Assembly (NCBI GenBank): GCA_007117525.1
Contig: SKGJ01000115.1
Coordinates: forward strand, 1-9,106
From: Alkalimonas sp.
GTDB lineage: Bacteria; Pseudomonadota; Gammaproteobacteria; Enterobacterales; Alteromonadaceae
DNA: 9,106 bases
Direction of reading: 5' to 3'
Made by a program: the position numbers and the translations under genes. Shown here in pieces: positions 6,401 through 9,106 of this stretch; positions within the stretch are counted from its first letter, which is position 1; the number at the start of each line of letters is the position of its first letter. The notes beneath the pieces are model-generated. The model was given only the letters and a program-made list of their open reading frames with translations, did not search any database and was not told the DNA's origin.

Positions 6401-6760
6401 ATGCCAAGAGTAAAACGTGGTGTAACGGCGCGCGCGCGTCATAAGAAGGTGTTAAACCAGGCGAAAGGTTACTACGGTGCCCGCAGTCGTGTTTATCGTG
6501 TTGCTTTCCAGGCGGTAATTAAGGCAGGCCAATACGCCTACCGTGACCGTCGTCAGCGTAAGCGTCAATTCCGTCAACTGTGGATTGCCCGTATCAACGC
6601 GGCTTCCCGTCAGAACGGTCTGTCTTACAGCCGTTTCATTGCAGGCCTGAAAAAAGCCTCAGTGGAAATCGACCGTAAGATCCTGGCGGACATCGCTGTG
6701 TACGACAAGGCGGCTTTCACCGCTCTGGTCAACAAAGCGAAAGAAGGTCTGGCAGCCTAA
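6401..6760 (+). CDS. rplT: 50S ribosomal protein L20
   Basis: This 119-residue protein of the large subunit is needed early in 50S assembly and represses its own operon in the relatives where this has been studied. The start [18 protein letters not shown] and the blocks [15 protein letters not shown] and [22 protein letters not shown] are family hallmarks. The N-terminal third is the long basic extension that threads into 23S rRNA; the globular C-terminal part, which binds both rRNA and mRNA, starts near residue 60. An AGGAG Shine-Dalgarno at 6390-6394 gives a good start. It is the last gene of the operon and is followed at once by a terminator, not by pheM-pheST as in E. coli. Confidence 0.98.
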   Translation: MPRVKRGVTARARHKKVLNQAKGYYGARSRVYRVAFQAVIKAGQYAYRDRRQRKRQFRQLWIARINAASRQNGLSYSRFIAGLKKASVEIDRKILADIAVYDKAAFTALVNKAKEGLAA

Positions 6761-6774
6761 GTTGCTATCTTCAT

Positions 6775-6802
6775 AAAAAAAGCACCTTCGGGTGCTTTTT
6801 TT
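6775..6802 (+). terminator. Intrinsic terminator of the thrS-infC-rpmI-rplT operon
   Basis: AGCACC (6781-6786), tetraloop TTCG (6787-6790) and GGTGCT (6791-6796) form a six-pair stem, followed by a run of T to 6802. The preceding A-run (6775-6780) pairs with the T-run and makes the element symmetric, so it could also stop transcription on the other strand. It begins 14 bases after the rplT stop. Confidence 0.93.
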
Positions 6803-6849
6803 ATGCCTGCTTGCTATTCGCCGCAGATAAAAAGGGCTGTGGTGGGGAT

Positions 6850-6873
6850 AAAAAAGGGCAGCCGAAGCTGCCC
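6850..6873 (-). terminator. Intrinsic terminator of the M28 peptidase gene
   Basis: On the minus strand GGGCAGC, loop TTCG, GCTGCCC forms a perfect seven-pair stem followed by TTTTTT (plus-strand A at 6850-6855). It lies 20 bases past the peptidase stop codon. With the operon terminator at 6775-6802 it separates the two convergent units. Confidence 0.93.
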
Positions 6874-6892
6874 TGGTTAGCTAGCCGATGGT

Positions 6893-8581
6893 TTACTGAC
6901 GAGCATCGGCACTGGCATCACGGATGGCTCGGAACTCGTTGCCGGGGTACCAGTTTGGCCAATGACGGCTGTTGGCCAGCTCGTTGCCGACACGGAAATA
7001 CAAGAACATGTCTTGCTGGGTACCGCGCAGATCAAAGTCGTCGCGCCATTGATCAGTGACCTTGTGGTAGCAACAGCGGTTAAATTCAGCACGCTGGGCT
7101 GCACCCCATTCGGCACCATGCTGGTAGTGATCATTGCCACCACTGGCGTACAGAATTGGCACACCTTTCTTGGACAGACTGAAGTGATCGGAGCGGTAGG
7201 CAATGCCGGCTTCCGGGTTTGGCTCTGCCACGGCATAACGGCCTTGCTGCTTGGTGTACTTCACCAGAATTTCTTCTACATCCGTATTACCCAGCCCCAC
7301 TATCACCATGTCTTCCATCGGTCCATAGACATTCATCACATCCATATTGATGGCGGCCACGGTTTTCTCCAGCGGGAACACCGGATGTTCGGCGTACCAG
7401 GCCGAGCCCAGCAAACCACGTTCTTCAGCTGTGACCAGAATAAAGGCAATGCTGCGCTCTGGCTGTGGCTGCTGCACAAAGTACTCGGCCAGGGCCATTA
7501 CGGCACCGGTGCCGCTGGCATTGTCCTGAGCGCCATTAAAGACCGGGTTGCTGGGGTTGGAGAAATCCATACCCAGGTGATCCCAGTGCGCCATGTAGAT
7601 GATGGTTTCATCCGGGTATTTGCTGCCTTCGATGTAGCCAATGACGTTGCTGGACACCAGCTCACGCAGGTTATTCTTCACCGAAACAGAGGCGGTGGTG
7701 TTCAGCGGAACCGGTTTGAAGGCACCTGACAAGGCTTGAGCCCGCAAGGTTTCAATGTCGGTGTCGTTGGCTGCAAACAAGCGACCGGCGGTTTCGGCCG
7801 TGATCCAGCCTTCAATCTTAGAGCGGTCCATGTTTTTGTTGTCACTGATCAAGTCAAACTTGATGGGGGAACCATGTGCCACAACTCCCCAGCCATAGCT
7901 GGCCGGCTCTGTTTCGTGGATAATCAGGGCCGCGGCTGCGCCCTGACGGGCGGCTTCTTCAAACTTGTAGGTCCAGCGGCCATAGTAGGTCATGGCATTG
8001 CCGTTAAACAGCTCTGGGTTCTGGGTGGCGTAGCCAGGATCATTGACCAACATCACCACGGTTTTGCCAGTCACATCCAGGCCTTCGTAGTCGTTCCAGT
8101 CGTATTCCGGTGCCACTATGCCATAGCCGACAAAAACCATCTCGCTGTCTTTGAGCTCGACACCATCGACCACCCGGGTGGTCCAGGCCATGACGTCGTC
8201 ACGGTAGGTCAGGGTGGTTTCCAATGCGCCGTTCAGGGCCATGCCCGATACCTGGACCGGATCGATCTGCACCAGGGACACCGGTTGTTTGTAGCTGTCA
8301 CCATCGATTGGCTTTAAACCAATACGGCGAAAATGATCTTCCAGGTAGGCGACGGTTTTGGTTTCACCGGCCGTTGCCGGTGCCCGGCCTTGAAACTCGT
8401 CTGAAGACAAGGTTTTGATGTACTCAGCCAAACGTGGATTCATCTCGGTATCGCGCTGATACCAGGCCAGACTGCTGTCGGCTTCGGTTTCAACGGCGGT
8501 GTGCTGCTCCGGCTGGCTGCAACCGGTCAGTGCAAGGCAGCTTGCTGCCAGGGTTCCTGAAAACCAATGCAATGGTTTCAT
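6893..8581 (-). CDS. Secreted M28-family metallopeptidase lipoprotein with PA-type insert
   Basis: This 562-residue protein is exported and lipid-anchored: the signal sequence MKPLHWFSGTLAASCLALTGC ends in a lipobox (LTGC), making Cys21 the mature N terminus. Residues about 45-130 are a lead-in. About 130-290 has the look of a PA domain (VFVGYGIVAPEYDWNDYEGLDVTGKTVVML, and GAAAALIIHE). The zinc peptidase domain is about 310-530. It keeps all M28 elements: His332 and Asp334 in HWDHLG, bridging Asp353 in DNASG, Glu386/Glu387 in TAEERGLLGS, Asp414 in NMDV, and His466 in SDHFS. It is therefore likely an active di-zinc aminopeptidase or carboxypeptidase; the substrate is unknown. The HWDH tryptophan (HYDH or HFDH are commoner) is a mild variation. 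GGAG lies before the ATG at 8581. It is convergent with rplT and has its own terminator. Confidence 0.93.
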   Translation of the reverse strand: MKPLHWFSGTLAASCLALTGCSQPEQHTAVETEADSSLAWYQRDTEMNPRLAEYIKTLSSDEFQGRAPATAGETKTVAYLEDHFRRIGLKPIDGDSYKQPVSLVQIDPVQVSGMALNGALETTLTYRDDVMAWTTRVVDGVELKDSEMVFVGYGIVAPEYDWNDYEGLDVTGKTVVMLVNDPGYATQNPELFNGNAMTYYGRWTYKFEEAARQGAAAALIIHETEPASYGWGVVAHGSPIKFDLISDNKNMDRSKIEGWITAETAGRLFAANDTDIETLRAQALSGAFKPVPLNTTASVSVKNNLRELVSSNVIGYIEGSKYPDETIIYMAHWDHLGMDFSNPSNPVFNGAQDNASGTGAVMALAEYFVQQPQPERSIAFILVTAEERGLLGSAWYAEHPVFPLEKTVAAINMDVMNVYGPMEDMVIVGLGNTDVEEILVKYTKQQGRYAVAEPNPEAGIAYRSDHFSLSKKGVPILYASGGNDHYQHGAEWGAAQRAEFNRCCYHKVTDQWRDDFDLRGTQQDMFLYFRVGNELANSRHWPNWYPGNEFRAIRDASADARQ

Positions 8582-8596
8582 AAATTAACTCCAGTG

Positions 8597-8614
8597 GATA
8601 TCGTTATCATTATC
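8597..8614 (-). promoter_or_regulatory. Fur-box-like operator before the M28 peptidase gene
   Basis: On the minus strand the sequence is GATAAT-GATAAC-GATATC. Against the 19-base Fur consensus (GATAATGATAATCATTATC) about 14 positions agree, including the first 11 in a row. It lies 16 to 33 bases before the start codon, overlapping where RNA polymerase or ribosomes would act. Iron-dependent repression is inferred from similarity only, and AT-rich sequence can match by chance. Confidence 0.4.
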
Positions 8615-8633
8615 GTGGGATGGTACTGCGGGC

Positions 8634-8697
8634 TATACCCAAGTGACCTCAAGATGCGGCTCCCGCTGAATCCGAATCTTGAGGTCACTTGGGTATA
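8634..8697. repeat. Perfect 22-bp inverted repeat (MITE-like or palindromic intergenic repeat)
   Basis: The left arm (8634-8655, starting TATACCCAAGTGACC) and the right arm (8676-8697, ending GGTCACTTGGGTATA) are exact reverse complements over 22 bases, with a 20-base centre. The centre holds its own small hairpin, GCGG-CTC-CCGC (8656-8666). Perfect arms of this length are far beyond chance and point to a dispersed palindromic repeat or the remains of a small non-coding transposable element. No transposase is nearby. As RNA it would form a very stable stem. Confidence 0.85.
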
Positions 8698-8710
8698 TAC
8701 TAACCTGAAG

Positions 8711-8748
8711 CGAAAAGAGGTGCCAACAACTCCGATCGAGTTGCTGGC
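8711..8748 (-). terminator. Probable intrinsic terminator of the gene ending at 8763
   Basis: On the minus strand GCCAGCAACTC (8748-8738) pairs with GAGTTGTTGGC (8732-8722) over eleven positions with one G-U, around a five-base loop. ACCTCTTTTCG follows. The T-run is short and offset from the stem, so termination may be partial. The hairpin starts 14 bases after the stop codon of the upstream minus-strand gene. Confidence 0.55.
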
Positions 8749-8762
8749 TGCAGTGGATAAAC

Positions 8763-9106
8763 TTACAGATAGCCCCAAGGGGTTGGCGGCAAGTCGACCG
8801 GTTTGGTCAGATCAAAGTCAACCCGGAATTCGCGGCCCTCGCGGATTAGACGGTAGGTAAATTGCTCCGGATAAATGTACATTTGCCAGATGTTGGTGTT
8901 GGACGCCGGAATGCCATCTTTGACAAACTCTTCGATGGAGTATTGGTCAACCGGGAAGGACTGCACCCGATCAAAGCCGGCATCGACGGTGTGGCCGCCG
9001 TACATGGTCATCGGATCATTGCTGCCATCTTCTAAGCGGTGATCGTGCTTTAGGCTGATGCCTGAGCCTGTCTTGGTCAGGATCCAGGTACGCGAATGGT
9101 TGTCCC
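8763..9106 (-). CDS. Conserved protein of unknown function, 5' part outside window
   Basis: The frame is open from the window edge to a TAA at 8763-8765, giving 113 visible C-terminal residues. An internal ATG at 9011 is probably not the start, because the same frame continues upstream in good coding sequence (DNHSRTWILTKTGSGISLKHDHRLEDGSNDP across the ATG is shown only in part here). Recognisable blocks are SRTWILTKTGSG, LKHDHRLEDGS, MTMYGGHT, a YRLIREGREFRVDFDL strand pair and the ending PPTPWGYL. They suggest a small beta-rich domain. I recall similar His/Asp-rich HDHR and MYGG blocks in secreted hypothetical proteins of proteobacteria but can attach no function. No transmembrane segment is visible in this part. 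A terminator-like hairpin follows. Confidence 0.75.
   Translation of the reverse strand, partial: DNHSRTWILTKTGSGISLKHDHRLEDGSNDPMTMYGGHTVDAGFDRVQSFPVDQYSIEEFVKDGIPASNTNIWQMYIYPEQFTYRLIREGREFRVDFDLTKPVDLPPTPWGYL

Larger units (their letters stand above)
8582..8762. other. Intergenic region upstream of M28 peptidase gene
   Basis: This 181-base gap separates the unknown minus-strand gene from the peptidase gene. From the peptidase side it holds the Shine-Dalgarno, a Fur-box-like sequence at 8597-8614, a perfect inverted repeat at 8634-8697 and a terminator-like hairpin at 8722-8748. A plus-strand ORF across it is not gene-like. No convincing -35/-10 pair for the peptidase was found, though GATAAT inside the Fur-like site could serve as a -10. 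Confidence 0.6.

Noticed and set aside
6962..7729. 255-residue plus-strand ORF inside the M28 peptidase gene
   Set aside because: It is antisense to intact M28 catalytic motifs, so it is a by-product of codon bias.
8567..8860. Plus-strand 97-residue ORF across the peptidase upstream region
   Set aside because: It runs through the inverted repeat and overlaps two minus-strand genes; composition is not protein-like and no start signal is evident.
8763..9011. Complete 82-residue gene starting at ATG 9011
   Set aside because: The same frame stays open and protein-like to the window edge and no Shine-Dalgarno precedes the ATG, so this is the 3' part of a longer gene.

Overview
This window reads as chromosomal housekeeping DNA from a gammaproteobacterium. 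The evidence is the thrS-infC-rpmI-rplT gene order with an AUU start on infC, the divergent pairing of a MATE transporter (MdtK/NorM type) with ribE as in enterics, and protein sequences close to E. coli ThrRS, IF3, L35, L20 and riboflavin synthase. The flanking M28 lipoprotein and the unrecognised secreted-type protein would suit a marine or aquatic Alteromonadales/Aeromonadales-like lineage, but the genus cannot be fixed from the sequence. There are no mobile-element genes, rRNA or tRNA genes, or CRISPR arrays.

Layout. Positions 1-779 (minus) hold the N-terminal part of a MATE efflux pump, cut by the window edge. It is divergent from ribE (838-1458, plus). Facing ribE is a minus-strand cluster, read from high to low coordinate: a fructosamine-kinase-family protein (2472-3332), a pteridine reductase of the FolM type (1662-2417) and a 66-residue CPXCG zinc-finger-like protein (1452-1652). 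The last of these overlaps the ribE stop tail-to-tail. Divergent from the cluster is the translation operon thrS (3618-5531), infC (5558-6100), rpmI (6187-6384) and rplT (6401-6760), closed by a strong intrinsic terminator. A convergent minus-strand gene for a secreted M28 metallopeptidase lipoprotein (6893-8581) has its own terminator. Beyond a 181-base intergenic region lies the 3' part of an unrecognised minus-strand gene (8763-9106).

Most of the interest is in RNA-level and non-coding signals. The thrS leader holds a hairpin that copies the anticodon arm of tRNA-Thr(GGU), placed just before the Shine-Dalgarno. A second hairpin lies upstream, and together they give the E. coli thrS operator layout. 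infC starts at AUU, the signal for IF3 self-control. A sigma-70-like promoter with a 17-base spacer sits inside the 3' end of thrS, in a patch of rare codons. The infC-rpmI gap folds into a long hairpin that includes the infC stop codon and is a candidate L20 autoregulatory site. Upstream of the M28 gene are a perfect 22-bp inverted repeat and a Fur-box-like sequence.

I found no convincing new multi-gene system. The regulatory elements of the translation operon and the 8582-8762 intergenic region are the parts most worth a second look.
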